Source: Sphingobium yanoikuyae (lineage in GTDB: Bacteria; Pseudomonadota; Alphaproteobacteria; Sphingomonadales; Sphingomonadaceae). Taken from it: a stretch of DNA of 64,000 nt. A program made the position numbers and the translations under genes. This document shows positions 8,758-18,105 of this stretch, piece by piece (the stretch's first letter is position 1; each line of letters opens with the position of its first letter). The notes under the pieces are model-generated. The model made no database searches. It was not told where the DNA came from and worked only from the letters and a program-made list of their open reading frames with translations. The stretch lies in the NCBI RefSeq assembly GCF_034424525.1, contig NZ_CP139979.1, positions 620,001 through 684,000 of the forward strand, written 5' to 3'.

Positions 8758-11695
8758 TGCGTCCCAGCAGTTCGGCCAGGCCGGCGAAGGCATGGTTGCT
8801 GGTCGCCGCCTTGTGGCTGGCGGGGGTAGCGCGCGGCGCGCGATTATCGTCGCGATCGCCACCCTTGCGCGGGCCGCGATCGCCGCCCTTGCCACGGTTA
8901 TCGCCACGACCTTCGCCGCGATTGTCGCTCTTGCCGGCAAATTTGCCTTCGGGGCGCTGCTGCTGATCGCGGCGGGGACCGCGCGGGCCACGATCGCCCT
9001 GCGGGCGGCCTTTCTGCCGACCCTTGAACACCCAGTTGGCGCCGGTGGCGGCGACGGGCGCTTCGGCCGGGGTTTCGGTCGCCGCTTCGCCAGGCGTTCC
9101 CGCGTCCGCTTCGACGGGGGCCTCGGCAACGACTTCCGCCGTTGCTTCAGGCGCAGCCTCGGTCGCTTCGACCACGTCCGTGCCTTCCACGGCGGGCGCG
9201 GCTTCGACCGGCGCCTCGGCGACGGGCGCCGGGGTCGGCACCGGATCGATCGGGCGGAAGCCGGCGGCGCGCATCAGCTGCAGGAAGGCTTCTTCGCTCA
9301 GGCCCAGCGACACGATCTGCGGGCTGAGCGCGCTGAACGGCTCATTCTTCGCGATCGTCTCATGCGCGGTGCGGGCCATGCGCTCGGCCATGTCAATGCG
9401 CAGCATCTGCGGACCGAAGCTGCGGAAGCCGGCGATGCGCGCACCCATTTCCTGAGGCTTGTCGCCGGTCGGGATCAGGGTCAGGCCCGGCTGGGGCAGC
9501 GGCAGGCAGGGCTTGCCGATGCGTGTCGCCTGCAGCGCCGCGCGCCAGCGCGCCGCGCCCGGCTTCAACAGGCCGGGATGATAGAGGTCGAGCACGCCGA
9601 TATCGATGCCGGCGCGGCGCAACAGATGGCGCTGATCCTTGTCGAGATGGCCGAGCGCCGAATCAAGGTCGAGTCGCGGCGCGACGCCACCGGCATCGGC
9701 CAGCTGGGCGAAGACCGCGCGGACGACGGCGGGCACGGCCGGATCGGCAGCGCTTTCGCTCATCTTGACCAGCGGCAGCAGATGCTTCTGCTTCTGCGCC
9801 TCGAACCAGGTCGCCAGACGGGTCGTCACCTGCTTCTGCACATCCGGGCCCAACGCGGCGAGCGCGCGATCGAGCCGGATTTCGGGCGCGAGCAGGCCTG
9901 CGCCCGCCATCAGCGTTGCGACCGGGGTTCCCTGCCAGGCGATGCCCGGCGTCTGTCCCGCATCGTCCATGAGCGCGAAATCCGTATCCGCAGCGCTCAT
10001 CAATTCGTCAGCCTTCACTCGTAATACCTTTCCAAGGCGCCTTTCCGCCGCCGCCAGCAACAGCTTTCTGTCCTGGAGTCGCGTAGCGGGATCGACTGAG
10101 AAACGAAATCCGTCAAGTCGCCCGATCGTCTCGCCATCGACGCAGACCGTCCCATCCGGGTCGACCGTGACCGGCAGATTGCTCGCATTCTGTCCGATAT
10201 CCCTTAGCAGAACAGAGGTGCGTCGGTCCACGAAACGCTGCGTCAGGGCCGCATGCAGCGCATCGGACAGCTTTTCTTCCAGCATGCGCGTGCGTTCCGC
10301 CATCTCCACCGGATTGGCCAGCCAGTCGGGACGATGGGCGATATAGGACCAGGTGCGCGCGGCGGCGATCCGGCCCGACAAGGTGTCGATATCGCCCTGG
10401 ACCGAATCGAGGCGGGCGATCTGCTGGGCAAACCAGTCACGTGGAATATGGCCGCCAAAGCCGGAGCCATTGCCGGCGATGAAGCGCCAGATGCGCGCCA
10501 CGGTGCGGGCATGATGCTCCGCGCCCAGCTTCTGGAAATCGGGCAGGCCGCAGGCGGCCCAGAGCCGTTCGACATCGCGCTTGGAGCGGACACGGGCCTG
10601 GACCTCGGGATCTTCGGCCATGCGGCGCAGCACGGCCAGGTCGACCGCCTGCGGCGCCGCGCGCAGTTCCGGGCGGTCGGGCCGCGCCTCCAGATCGATG
10701 ATGAGATGGTCGATGCTGTCGGTGCGTGGCGCGCCGTCGCGCCAGAAAAGCTGGTCGACGGACGGAAAGCGATGCGCCTCGATCGCCTCTATCTCTTCGG
10801 GCGTGAAGGCGGCGTCGCCATCCTCCGACCCCAGGCTGCCGAAGGTGCCGTCCTTGTGATGGCGTCCGGCGCGGCCGGCGATCTGGGCCATTTCGGCGAC
10901 CGTCAGCCGGCGCGAACGGCGACCGTCGAACTTGCGCAGCGAGGCGAAGGCGACATGGGCGACGTCGAGATTGAGGCCCATGCCGATCGCGTCGGTGGCG
11001 ACCAGATAATCGACGTCGCCGTTCAGGAACATCTGCACCTGGGCGTTGCGGGTGCGGGGCGACAGGGCGCCCATCACCACCGCCGCGCCGCCCCGGAAGC
11101 GGCGCAGCATTTCCGCCACGGCATAGACTTCCTCGGCCGAGAAGGCGACGATCGCCGAGCGGCGCGGCAGGCGCGACAGCTTCTTGGCGCCGGCATAGGA
11201 GAGGGTGGAGAAGCGCGGCCGGCCGATGATCTCGACTTCGGGGACGAGGCTTTTCACCGTCTTCGCGATGCTGGCGGAGCCCAGGATCATCGTTTCTTCC
11301 CGGCCGCGCGCGCGCAGGATGCGGTCGGTGAAGATATGGCCGCGCTCGGGATCGGCGCCCAGTTGCGCCTCGTCCAGCGCGACAAAGGCGAAATCGCTGA
11401 GGCCGCCGGTCATCGCCGCCGCTTCACGCCCACCGCTGATCGGCATGGATTCGGCGGTGCAGAGGAAATAGCGCGCGCCCGGCGGCACGATCTTTTCCTC
11501 GCCGGTGATGAGGGCGACCTGCTGGGCGCCCTTGATCGCGACGACGCGGTCATAGACTTCGCGCGCCAGCAGGCGCAGCGGAAAGCCCATCATGCCGCTC
11601 GAATGGCCGCACATGCGCTCGACGGCGAGATGGGTCTTGCCGGTATTGGTGGGGCCCAGCACCGCGGTGATGGGCGAACGGGCGAACTGGGCCAT
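8750..11695 (-). CDS. SUV3-like DEAD/DEAH-box RNA helicase with long disordered C-terminal tail
   Basis: About 981 residues. Motif I GPTNTGKTHLAVERM, motif II LDEAQ, and GMGLNLDVAHVAFASLRKFDG with IAGRAGRH (motifs V/VI) match mitochondrial SUV3-type helicases that unwind RNA for degradation. The last ~140 residues are low complexity: first Ala/Glu/Pro/Thr-rich, then Gly/Arg/Lys-rich (GDRGPRGPRRDQQQRPEGK), as in RNA-binding tails. I start at ATG 11695, with AGG 8-10 bases upstream; a TTG at 11746 would add 17 residues. The S4 protein overlaps the 3' end. Confidence 0.85.
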   Translation of the reverse strand: MAQFARSPITAVLGPTNTGKTHLAVERMCGHSSGMMGFPLRLLAREVYDRVVAIKGAQQVALITGEEKIVPPGARYFLCTAESMPISGGREAAAMTGGLSDFAFVALDEAQLGADPERGHIFTDRILRARGREETMILGSASIAKTVKSLVPEVEIIGRPRFSTLSYAGAKKLSRLPRRSAIVAFSAEEVYAVAEMLRRFRGGAAVVMGALSPRTRNAQVQMFLNGDVDYLVATDAIGMGLNLDVAHVAFASLRKFDGRRSRRLTVAEMAQIAGRAGRHHKDGTFGSLGSEDGDAAFTPEEIEAIEAHRFPSVDQLFWRDGAPRTDSIDHLIIDLEARPDRPELRAAPQAVDLAVLRRMAEDPEVQARVRSKRDVERLWAACGLPDFQKLGAEHHARTVARIWRFIAGNGSGFGGHIPRDWFAQQIARLDSVQGDIDTLSGRIAAARTWSYIAHRPDWLANPVEMAERTRMLEEKLSDALHAALTQRFVDRRTSVLLRDIGQNASNLPVTVDPDGTVCVDGETIGRLDGFRFSVDPATRLQDRKLLLAAAERRLGKVLRVKADELMSAADTDFALMDDAGQTPGIAWQGTPVATLMAGAGLLAPEIRLDRALAALGPDVQKQVTTRLATWFEAQKQKHLLPLVKMSESAADPAVPAVVRAVFAQLADAGGVAPRLDLDSALGHLDKDQRHLLRRAGIDIGVLDLYHPGLLKPGAARWRAALQATRIGKPCLPLPQPGLTLIPTGDKPQEMGARIAGFRSFGPQMLRIDMAERMARTAHETIAKNEPFSALSPQIVSLGLSEEAFLQLMRAAGFRPIDPVPTPAPVAEAPVEAAPAVEGTDVVEATEAAPEATAEVVAEAPVEADAGTPGEAATETPAEAPVAATGANWVFKGRQKGRPQGDRGPRGPRRDQQQRPEGKFAGKSDNRGEGRGDNRGKGGDRGPRKGGDRDDNRAPRATPASHKAATSNHAFAGLAELLGRNG

Positions 11696-11829
11696 GATGG
11701 GGCCTATGTCGTGCAGGATGGCGGGCAGGGCAAGGACTTTGCGCAATCGGCCCGATGTTCCGGTGGTTAACGGGACTCTGCCCGGCCATGGGCACGTTTC
11801 GTCGCAGCGGCGCGGGTCATGGCGGCGTC

Positions 11830-11844
11830 TTAAATTGACTTTAA
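11830..11844. promoter_or_regulatory. CtrA-like binding box TTAA-N7-TTAA
   Basis: The exact alphaproteobacterial CtrA consensus, TTAA-ATTGACT-TTAA, occurs once, 136 bases upstream of the M23 peptidase start and 135 bases upstream of the helicase start. The spacer also contains a -35-like TTGACT. CtrA is the cell-cycle response regulator that controls envelope and motility genes; regulation here is inference from the motif alone. Confidence 0.5.
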
Positions 11845-11980
11845 CCCTGCGCGTTCACAAGGGTGCGGTCCGACGCATGGCGCGGGGACCATTGCGTTGG
11901 CGATGCGATAAAAAGCACCCCGGGGGTTGCGGCTTTTGTTCCAGGATAATCAGTCGGGTTTTCAGCAGGGTGGCGCGTCC

Positions 11981-13465
11981 ATGTCGCTATGGCTGGCGGA
12001 CAGCCTGCAGCGACCGGCGGCGCCGCGCGACTGGCGCACGCGCCTGAGGGACTGGGCGGAGGACGTCAACCTCGTCCCGGACCTGGGGCAGAATGTCGGC
12101 AGCCTTACCTGGTTCCGCGGCCTTGCCACCTGTTTTGGCCTGTGCGCCACCGCCCTCTATCTCTCGCCCGGTTTCCAGCCGGTGCCCGGCGCGCCCGAAC
12201 CGCTGCTGACGCCCGCGCAATATGACGAGGTGCGCAGCCAGATGATCACGCCGCTGGCGCTGGGCGCGGACAGCGGCCGGCGGATGGGCGCGACCGATGC
12301 AGTGCAGCCGCTCAAGGAAACACCCGAACGGCCGCAGATCGAACTCAATGCCCAGATCGGCAGCAGCGACACGCTGGCTCGCGCCCTGTCGCGTGCCGGG
12401 GTCAGCAGCGGCGATGTCGCGACCGTGACCAGCATGGTCGGCGGCGACATCGGCGCGGGCGTGAAGCCGGGCACCCGGCTCGACATCATCCTGGGCCGCC
12501 GTGCCAGCCGCACGTCGCCCCGGCCGCTCGACAAGCTCAATTTCCGCGCGCGGCTCGACCTGGCGGTCGAACTCAACCGGGTCGGCGGCGTGCTGCAGGT
12601 GACGCGCGTGCCCATTCGCGTCGACAACACCCCGCTGCGCATCCAGGGCGTGGTCGGCGACAGCATCTATCGTTCGGCCCGCGCCGCCGGCGCACCGCCC
12701 AAGGCGGTGCAGGCCTTCCTGCGGGTGATCGCCAAGCAGGTCGATCTGGGATCGATTGGCGCAGGCGACCGCTATGACATCATCACCGAATATCATCGCG
12801 CCGAAACCGGCGATGTCGAGGTGGGCGAGCTGCTCTATGCCGGTTTCCGCCGGGCGCGGGGCAAGGCGGTCGACATGCTGAAATGGACCAGCGAGGGCCG
12901 CACCGAATGGTTCGAGGCATCGGGCGTGGGCGAAAAGCGCGGCGTGCTGGGCGCGCCGGTCGACGGCGCCCGCATGACATCGGGCTTCGGCATGCGCCGC
13001 CATCCGATCCTGGGTTATACCCGCATGCATGCCGGCATCGATTTCGGCGCGCGCTATGGTTCGCCCATCTATGCCGTGACCGACGGCGTGGTCGCCTTTG
13101 CCGGCCGCCATGGCGGCCATGGCAATTATGTCCGCATTTCCCATGGCGTGGGCCTGGCCACCGGCTATGCCCATATGAGCCGGATCGCGGCGGTGCCGGG
13201 CCAGCGGGTGCGGCGCGGCCAGGTGATCGGCTATGTCGGTTCCAGCGGCCTGTCGACTGGTCCGCATCTTCATTATGAGCTGTATCGGGGTGGGCAGGTG
13301 GTCAATCCGCTGTCGGTGAAGTTCACCACGACGGCGCAGCTGACCGGCAGCAATCTGGCCGCGTTCCGCGCGCGCCTGGCCCAGCTCAAGGGGCTGAAGG
13401 TCGGCACGCATGAGGTGGCGGCGGCCGCGCCGACCGCGGGCGCACAGGCCGCTGCGGGGAAATAA
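11981..13465 (+). CDS. M23 family peptidoglycan endopeptidase, membrane-anchored
   Basis: A 494-residue LytM-type metallopeptidase acting on periplasmic peptidoglycan. A transmembrane segment lies near residues 45-60 (GLATCFGLCATALYL), then a linker, then the catalytic domain: GFGMRRHPILGYTRMHAGIDFGA with the zinc ligands His and Asp (around residues 345-365) and GLSTGPHLHYEL with the HxH. The C-terminus is Ala-rich. The ATG at 11981 was chosen over an upstream in-frame start at 11927 because the latter adds no recognisable sequence. A CtrA-like box lies upstream. Confidence 0.92.
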   Translation: MSLWLADSLQRPAAPRDWRTRLRDWAEDVNLVPDLGQNVGSLTWFRGLATCFGLCATALYLSPGFQPVPGAPEPLLTPAQYDEVRSQMITPLALGADSGRRMGATDAVQPLKETPERPQIELNAQIGSSDTLARALSRAGVSSGDVATVTSMVGGDIGAGVKPGTRLDIILGRRASRTSPRPLDKLNFRARLDLAVELNRVGGVLQVTRVPIRVDNTPLRIQGVVGDSIYRSARAAGAPPKAVQAFLRVIAKQVDLGSIGAGDRYDIITEYHRAETGDVEVGELLYAGFRRARGKAVDMLKWTSEGRTEWFEASGVGEKRGVLGAPVDGARMTSGFGMRRHPILGYTRMHAGIDFGARYGSPIYAVTDGVVAFAGRHGGHGNYVRISHGVGLATGYAHMSRIAAVPGQRVRRGQVIGYVGSSGLSTGPHLHYELYRGGQVVNPLSVKFTTTAQLTGSNLAAFRARLAQLKGLKVGTHEVAAAAPTAGAQAAAGK

Positions 13466-13505
13466 GCGGCTTTGCGGCGCTGGCTCGCTCGGCTAACGAG
13501 CGGGC

Positions 13506-14297
13506 ATGACATCCTCCGATCCCGCCACCATCACCGCGATCCTGCTGGCCGGCGCGCGGCCGATCGCCGATCCGCTCGCCACCGCTGCCGGCGTGCCGGT
13601 CAAGCCGCTGGTGCCGGTCGCAGGCGAGCCGATGATCAACCGCCCGGCGCGCGCCTTGCTCGCCCATCCGGCGATCGGCCAGCTGGTGGTGCTGACGCAG
13701 AATCCCGAATATTTCGCCGATGATCCGGCCACCGCCTGGCTGGCAAGCGATCCGCGCGTGCGGTTCGAGCGCGGCGGCAAGGGCATCGCCTCCTCGCTGC
13801 TGGAACTGATGGAGAAGGCGGACCTGCCTTTCCCGCTGCTGATGACGACGGCGGACCATGTGCTGCTCGACGCGGCGATGCTGGACCAGTTCGTGGCGGA
13901 GGCGACGGGCGCTGACATCGCCGTCGCCTTGGTCGAGAAGACGACCCTGCTGGCCCATTATCCGCAGTCGCGCCGCACCTGGCTCAAATTCCGCGACGGC
14001 TGGTGGTCGGGCGCGAACATCTTCTGGTTCGGCAGTGCCAAGGCGCGGCCGGTGATTGCGCTGTGGCAGGATGTCGAGCAGGACCGGAAGAAGGGCTGGA
14101 AAATCCTGTCCGCCTTTGGCCCGCTGGCGCTGGTCGGCGCACTGCTGCGCATCCTGACCCTGCGCGGCGGCATTGCGCGGGTGGGGCGGCGTTTTGGCCT
14201 GACCGCGCGGCTGGTGGCGATGGACCAGGCGGAAGCCTGTATCGACGCCGACAAGCCCGACGACATCGTGCTGATCGAATCCATCCTTGCACGCTGA
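13506..14297 (+). CDS. Nucleotidyltransferase family protein (MobA/RmlA-like)
   Basis: 263 residues with an NTP-transferase fold: ITAILLAGARPIADPLA, then VPVKPLVPVAGEPMI with the conserved Lys, and TTADHVLLDAAML (about residues 117-129), corresponding to the metal-binding Asp segment. The usual G-x-G-x-R signature loop is altered, so activity and substrate are unclear. It starts 40 bases after the M23 gene. It is one of two nucleotidyltransferases near a flippase and a CDP-alcohol phosphatidyltransferase, so a role in activating a phosphorylated polyol or sugar is a reasonable guess. Confidence 0.7.
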   Translation: MTSSDPATITAILLAGARPIADPLATAAGVPVKPLVPVAGEPMINRPARALLAHPAIGQLVVLTQNPEYFADDPATAWLASDPRVRFERGGKGIASSLLELMEKADLPFPLLMTTADHVLLDAAMLDQFVAEATGADIAVALVEKTTLLAHYPQSRRTWLKFRDGWWSGANIFWFGSAKARPVIALWQDVEQDRKKGWKILSAFGPLALVGALLRILTLRGGIARVGRRFGLTARLVAMDQAEACIDADKPDDIVLIESILAR

Positions 14298-14401
14298 AGC
14301 ATAGGGCAGCCCGTATCGGGTTATTCCCGATGCCGCGCGTCTTGGCCGCATGCTAGAAGCAATCGGACCCGGCAGACGGGGCCGATGAAGGGAGCACCCG
14401 C

Positions 14402-14764
14402 ATGCGCAAGATTCTGCCCCTGGCGGCATTGTTGCCCGCCACCCTCGTCCTGATGGCACAGACAACGCCCGAAGCAGCGCCCCCGCCGCCGGCCCCGACC
14501 CCGGTCACCCCGGTCAGCGGCGATTCCCGCGACGTATCGGTTGCCGCCTGCCTGAACGAAGCCAAGGCCCAGGGCGCGAAGAAGGGCGTGATCGACGTCA
14601 CCCTGCGCGAGGTCGAGGATACCGACAAGAAAAGCGACAGCCGCGGCGCCGTGCGCGCGCTGGTCAATGTCGTGATCGACAAGGACGGCAAGCAGAAGAC
14701 GGTGAAGAAGACGTTCAAGTGCAGCACCCAGAATGGGGTGGTAACCGCCTTCAAATATTATTGA
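14402..14764 (+). CDS. Small secreted protein of unknown function
   Basis: 120 residues. A signal peptide (MRKILPLAALLPATLVLMAQ) is followed by a Pro/Thr-rich linker and a charged domain with two cysteines (VAACLNEA and TFKCSTQN), which could form a disulfide. The ATG has GGGAG upstream. I do not recognise the family. It converges on the flippase gene. Confidence 0.7.
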   Translation: MRKILPLAALLPATLVLMAQTTPEAAPPPPAPTPVTPVSGDSRDVSVAACLNEAKAQGAKKGVIDVTLREVEDTDKKSDSRGAVRALVNVVIDKDGKQKTVKKTFKCSTQNGVVTAFKYY

Positions 14765-14773
14765 ATTTCCCTA

Positions 14774-14800
14774 GCCCGGTCTCATCAGGCTGAACCGGGC
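14774..14800. terminator. Weak hairpin between convergent genes
   Basis: GCCCGGT (14774-14780) pairs with ACCGGGC (14794-14800). It sits between two convergent stop codons but has no T-run, so termination is only suggested. Confidence 0.3.
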
Positions 14801-14859
14801 GCGGCACCAGTGCGTCGTTCCTCTCCCCCCTCGATCCAGGGATGGCGCGCTGGTGTCGC

Positions 14860-16206
14860 TCAGTTCGCGTCGGGCTCCGGCGGCAGCGTATCGCGCAATG
14901 CCAGCGCATGGCGGGTGGCAAGACCCATCATCAGGAAGCCGGCGATCGAGGCGACGATATTGGCGATCGCAGCGCCGATCGTGCCATTCATCGGCAGCAG
15001 CACCGCCTGCATCCCCAGCAGCAGCAGGGTGGAGGCAAAGGTGATGCGCAGCGACAGGCCGGCCCGGTCAGTCGCCATCAGCAGCGGGCGATAGCTGACC
15101 CCCACCAGGTCGATGCAGGCCGATACGCCCAGCAGCATCAGCAGCGGATAGGCGGGGAGGAATTCCTTGCCCGCGATCAGGCCCAGCAGCGGATGGCCGA
15201 TGGTCAGGATCAGCGCGATGATGATGGCGCCCGCGATCAGCGCCAGCCGGTTGGTGCGGCGGAACAGAGACCGCAGCGCATCCACGCCATGGCTGGACTG
15301 GGTGCGCGACAGTTCGACGAAGATGCTGCGCGAGAGCAGGCTGGAAATCTTGGTCAGCGACTGTGCGAGCTGGTTGGCGAGGCGATAGAGGCCCGCGCCC
15401 ACCGGCCCGACGAACAGGCCGACGACCAGCACCGCGACCTGCTGTCCCATGGCGGACAGGCTGGTCTGCAGGTTGGTGGCGGTCAGGAAGCCGACGATGC
15501 CGGGATTTTCCTGGCGCGCATCGAGTGCCCGGCCGGCGGTCCAGTTGCCAAGCCGTCCCTTGCCTTCGCGCAGGGCGAGATACCAATAGGCCGCCGCGCA
15601 CAGCAGTTCGGCGGCGCCCCAGGCGATCAGGAAGCCGGTGATGCCGGGCATCAGGGCCAGGGCCAGGCCCGCGCCGATCATCCGTCCGACCGGGATCATG
15701 GTTTCGGCGACGGCGGCCGAATCGAACCGGTCGAACAGGCGCAATATACCGGTGGGGGAGGATCGGATGGTGATCATCATCACCATGCAGAACAGCCAGG
15801 CCTGAAGCCCCATGCCGGGCCCCAGTTGCAGCTGGTTGCCGAAGGCCAGGATGATGATCGCGGCGATCAGGCCGCCGGCCACGGCCGAGGCGAGATCGAT
15901 CAGGATGCAGAAGCGCAGCACCCGGTTGAGCGCATTGCCGTTGCCGTCGGCCAGATGCGGCTGGCCATAGCGCACGACGATCTGCCAGCTGTCGAAGGAC
16001 ACCAACGTCTTGATGACGTTGGCGGCGCTCAGCACCAGCGCGAAGCGGCCGAAATCGGCAACGCCCAGCGTGCGGGTGACGATGGCGAGATAGGCAAGGC
16101 TCAGCACCGCGCCCACGCCCTTGCCGCCCAGCAACCAGCCGGTATTGGCCAGGATACGGGCAAAGCCATCCTGTGCGCTGCTACCCTTTGCGCGCTTCAA
16201 CTTCAC
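14860..16206 (-). CDS. Oligosaccharide/lipopolysaccharide flippase family membrane protein
   Basis: 448 residues with about 12 hydrophobic segments, matching the polysaccharide transporter (Wzx/MATE-like) family that flips lipid-linked glycans across the inner membrane. The start region NTGWLLGGKGVGAVLSLAYLAIVTRTLGVADFGRFALVLSAANVI is typical. The start is GTG at 16206 with a weak ribosome-binding site. It is divergent from the cytidylyltransferase at 16333; the 126 bases between probably hold both promoters. The cargo is unknown. Confidence 0.85.
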   Translation of the reverse strand: MKLKRAKGSSAQDGFARILANTGWLLGGKGVGAVLSLAYLAIVTRTLGVADFGRFALVLSAANVIKTLVSFDSWQIVVRYGQPHLADGNGNALNRVLRFCILIDLASAVAGGLIAAIIILAFGNQLQLGPGMGLQAWLFCMVMMITIRSSPTGILRLFDRFDSAAVAETMIPVGRMIGAGLALALMPGITGFLIAWGAAELLCAAAYWYLALREGKGRLGNWTAGRALDARQENPGIVGFLTATNLQTSLSAMGQQVAVLVVGLFVGPVGAGLYRLANQLAQSLTKISSLLSRSIFVELSRTQSSHGVDALRSLFRRTNRLALIAGAIIIALILTIGHPLLGLIAGKEFLPAYPLLMLLGVSACIDLVGVSYRPLLMATDRAGLSLRITFASTLLLLGMQAVLLPMNGTIGAAIANIVASIAGFLMMGLATRHALALRDTLPPEPDAN

Positions 16207-16332
16207 CGGAACAGGAGCCTTTCGCGTGACACGCCGTTTGTTGCTGGCGGGCGTCTATCTAGGGAAGGGCGGCGCATTGCGCAAATACGTCCTTCTCTTC
16301 CCTGCGCTGCGAAATCGCTCTAAAGCGCGGGC

Positions 16333-17103
16333 ATGACCATCAAGAAAGCCATCATCCTCTCCGCCGGCCAGGGTTCGCGCCTGCTGCCGCTGACCCGTGA
16401 CGTGCCCAAGTGCATGATCGATTTCAACGGCCGCACCCTGATCAGCTGGCAAATCGCCGCGCTGGTCGCCAATGGCGTGACCGACATCGTCGTCGTCACC
16501 GGCTTCCGCACCGAGCGGGTCGAGGATCATGCGCTGCAACTCTATCGCGAGACCGGCGCGCGCATCCGCACGCTGTTCAACCCCTTCTTCCAGGTCGCCG
16601 ACAATCTGGGCAGCTGCTGGATCGCGCGTGAGGAGATGGACCAGGACTTCATCATCCTGAACGGCGACACCATCGTGTCGGACGAGATCGTCGCAAAGCT
16701 GGTCTCGGGCGCCAAGGACGCGATCACCGTCACCGTCGATGTGAAGCCCGACGGCGACTATGACGATGACGACATGAAGGTGAACCGGGACGAGAGCGGT
16801 CGCCTGCACCATATCGGCAAGCGGCTGCTGCCGCCCGACACCAATGCCGAATCGATCGGCATGCTGGCGTTCGTGGGCGAAGGGCCGGCGATCTTCCGCA
16901 ACCAGGTCGACCAGATGATGCGCACGCCCGAAGGCGTTGCCCGCTGGTATCTGCGCGCGATCGACATCATCGCCAAGGGCAACCGGGTCGGCACCGTGTC
17001 GATCGAGGGGCTGGAATGGCAGGAAGTCGACTTCCCGCAGGATGTCGATGCGGCCAACGCGCTGACCGAGAAATGGGTATCGCAGGGGCGTTACGGAGCC
17101 TGA
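16333..17103 (+). CDS. LicC/IPCT-like phosphate cytidylyltransferase
   Basis: A 256-residue nucleotidyltransferase with an intact signature AIILSAGQGSRLLPLTRDVPKCMIDFNGRTLI (residues 6-37) and the metal site LNGDTIVSD. It resembles phosphocholine cytidylyltransferase (LicC) and inositol-1-phosphate cytidylyltransferase. It would make a CDP-activated head group. Such a product is what the CDP-alcohol phosphatidyltransferase at 20916 or the TagF-like enzyme at 22016 would consume. The exact substrate cannot be decided by reading. Confidence 0.8.
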   Translation: MTIKKAIILSAGQGSRLLPLTRDVPKCMIDFNGRTLISWQIAALVANGVTDIVVVTGFRTERVEDHALQLYRETGARIRTLFNPFFQVADNLGSCWIAREEMDQDFIILNGDTIVSDEIVAKLVSGAKDAITVTVDVKPDGDYDDDDMKVNRDESGRLHHIGKRLLPPDTNAESIGMLAFVGEGPAIFRNQVDQMMRTPEGVARWYLRAIDIIAKGNRVGTVSIEGLEWQEVDFPQDVDAANALTEKWVSQGRYGA

Positions 17104-17208
17104 CGCGCCGGGTTGCGTAGCACTGCCAAATGGCCGGAATGGGTGGATTTGCGACAGTCCGCTTATGGGTTAGCATAGCGAGACCGGGATCACCCATTCA
17201 GGCAAGAT

Positions 17209-17538
17209 ATGAGCTATCGGATTTTTTATCACCACGGCTTTGAGTTGGGCCTAGCTACGAAAGTGGCAAAAGGCGTTCTGGACATCGACGATAAGGCCAT
17301 TGCCATAAAATCAGGCGGCAATGCTTATCACATTGCATTCCATGATGTTGAAGATGTCGAACTGATCCGCCTGCATAAGGTCGGCCGCGTCATTCGCCTG
17401 ACGCATAGTGGCGGCACACATTTCGTATCCGTCGTTCGGTTTATGGTCGGGCAGTTCGCGCTAATCAATTTCCTTGCCACTGGCAGGGTGTTCAATCGGA
17501 TACAAAGCGCCGTGAACAGCAAACATAATCAGGCCTGA
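17209..17538 (+). CDS. Small protein of unknown function (PH-like?)
   Basis: 109 residues, mostly alternating short strands (KGVLDIDDKAIAIKSGGNAYHIAFHDVEDVELIRL) followed by a helix, compatible with a bacterial PH/GRAM-like domain, but I do not recognise the family. Its base composition is visibly more AT-rich than all flanking genes, with codons such as ATA, TTA and GGA that neighbours avoid, suggesting transfer. It starts with ATG after AAGATATG. Confidence 0.55.
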   Translation: MSYRIFYHHGFELGLATKVAKGVLDIDDKAIAIKSGGNAYHIAFHDVEDVELIRLHKVGRVIRLTHSGGTHFVSVVRFMVGQFALINFLATGRVFNRIQSAVNSKHNQA

Positions 17539-17598
17539 CTTGTCTGCTACTGGCGACTAACCCTATGTCCATGAGTGGCCGCTTCTGGTCGACAGCCG

Positions 17599-17997
17599 TC
17601 AGGCTGCTACGCAATGCACCTGTCGGCATATTGCTAACAAATCTGCGCCATAGGACGGGACGATCACCAGTAACTGAGCTTCCCCGCGTTCGATCCGCTC
17701 TACTTGCCCTTTTACAAAAGAGGCGTGTTTCTCGTGATATTGCGGGGCCGCAGTCGGATGTGGCGGCTCATAGAGCCGATCAAGGGCATCGGCGCTCAGC
17801 AAGCACCCTCCGATAATATCGACGTGCGATATGATATTGCCCTGCCGAAAATCATCGATTTGCAGCGCCTCAAGGCCTTCAAGGATCAAATTGAAATCTG
17901 CGCCATCCACTTGCTGCAAGTAGAGCGTAGCGCCACCTTCGTGCACCTTTAACCCTGTCACGTATCCATCGTGGAAATTCGGGATAGACTGTATCAT
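17599..17997 (-). CDS. Hypothetical protein in AT-richer islet
   Basis: 132 residues (MIQSIPNFHDGYVTGLKVHEGG...). The NFHDGY and LEGLEALQIDDFRQGNIIS segments recall small proteins I have seen annotated only as hypothetical. No signal peptide or membrane segment. It converges with the previous small gene and shares its AT-richer composition. Function unknown. Confidence 0.55.
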   Translation of the reverse strand: MIQSIPNFHDGYVTGLKVHEGGATLYLQQVDGADFNLILEGLEALQIDDFRQGNIISHVDIIGGCLLSADALDRLYEPPHPTAAPQYHEKHASFVKGQVERIERGEAQLLVIVPSYGADLLAICRQVHCVAA

Positions 17998-18105
17998 TTA
18001 CTGAGCTTAGCCTCGGATCCGCAGTGTCCGCAATTGGGCGAGCGTCGAGGCGATGCGAATGACAAAAAATGGTCGTTTGCCGACCGTCTGATCTGTCTAC
18101 CCGAC

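Noticed and set aside
14842..16323. 493-codon plus-strand open frame
   Set aside because: Antisense to the flippase, whose hydrophobic pattern and family resemblance are clear.
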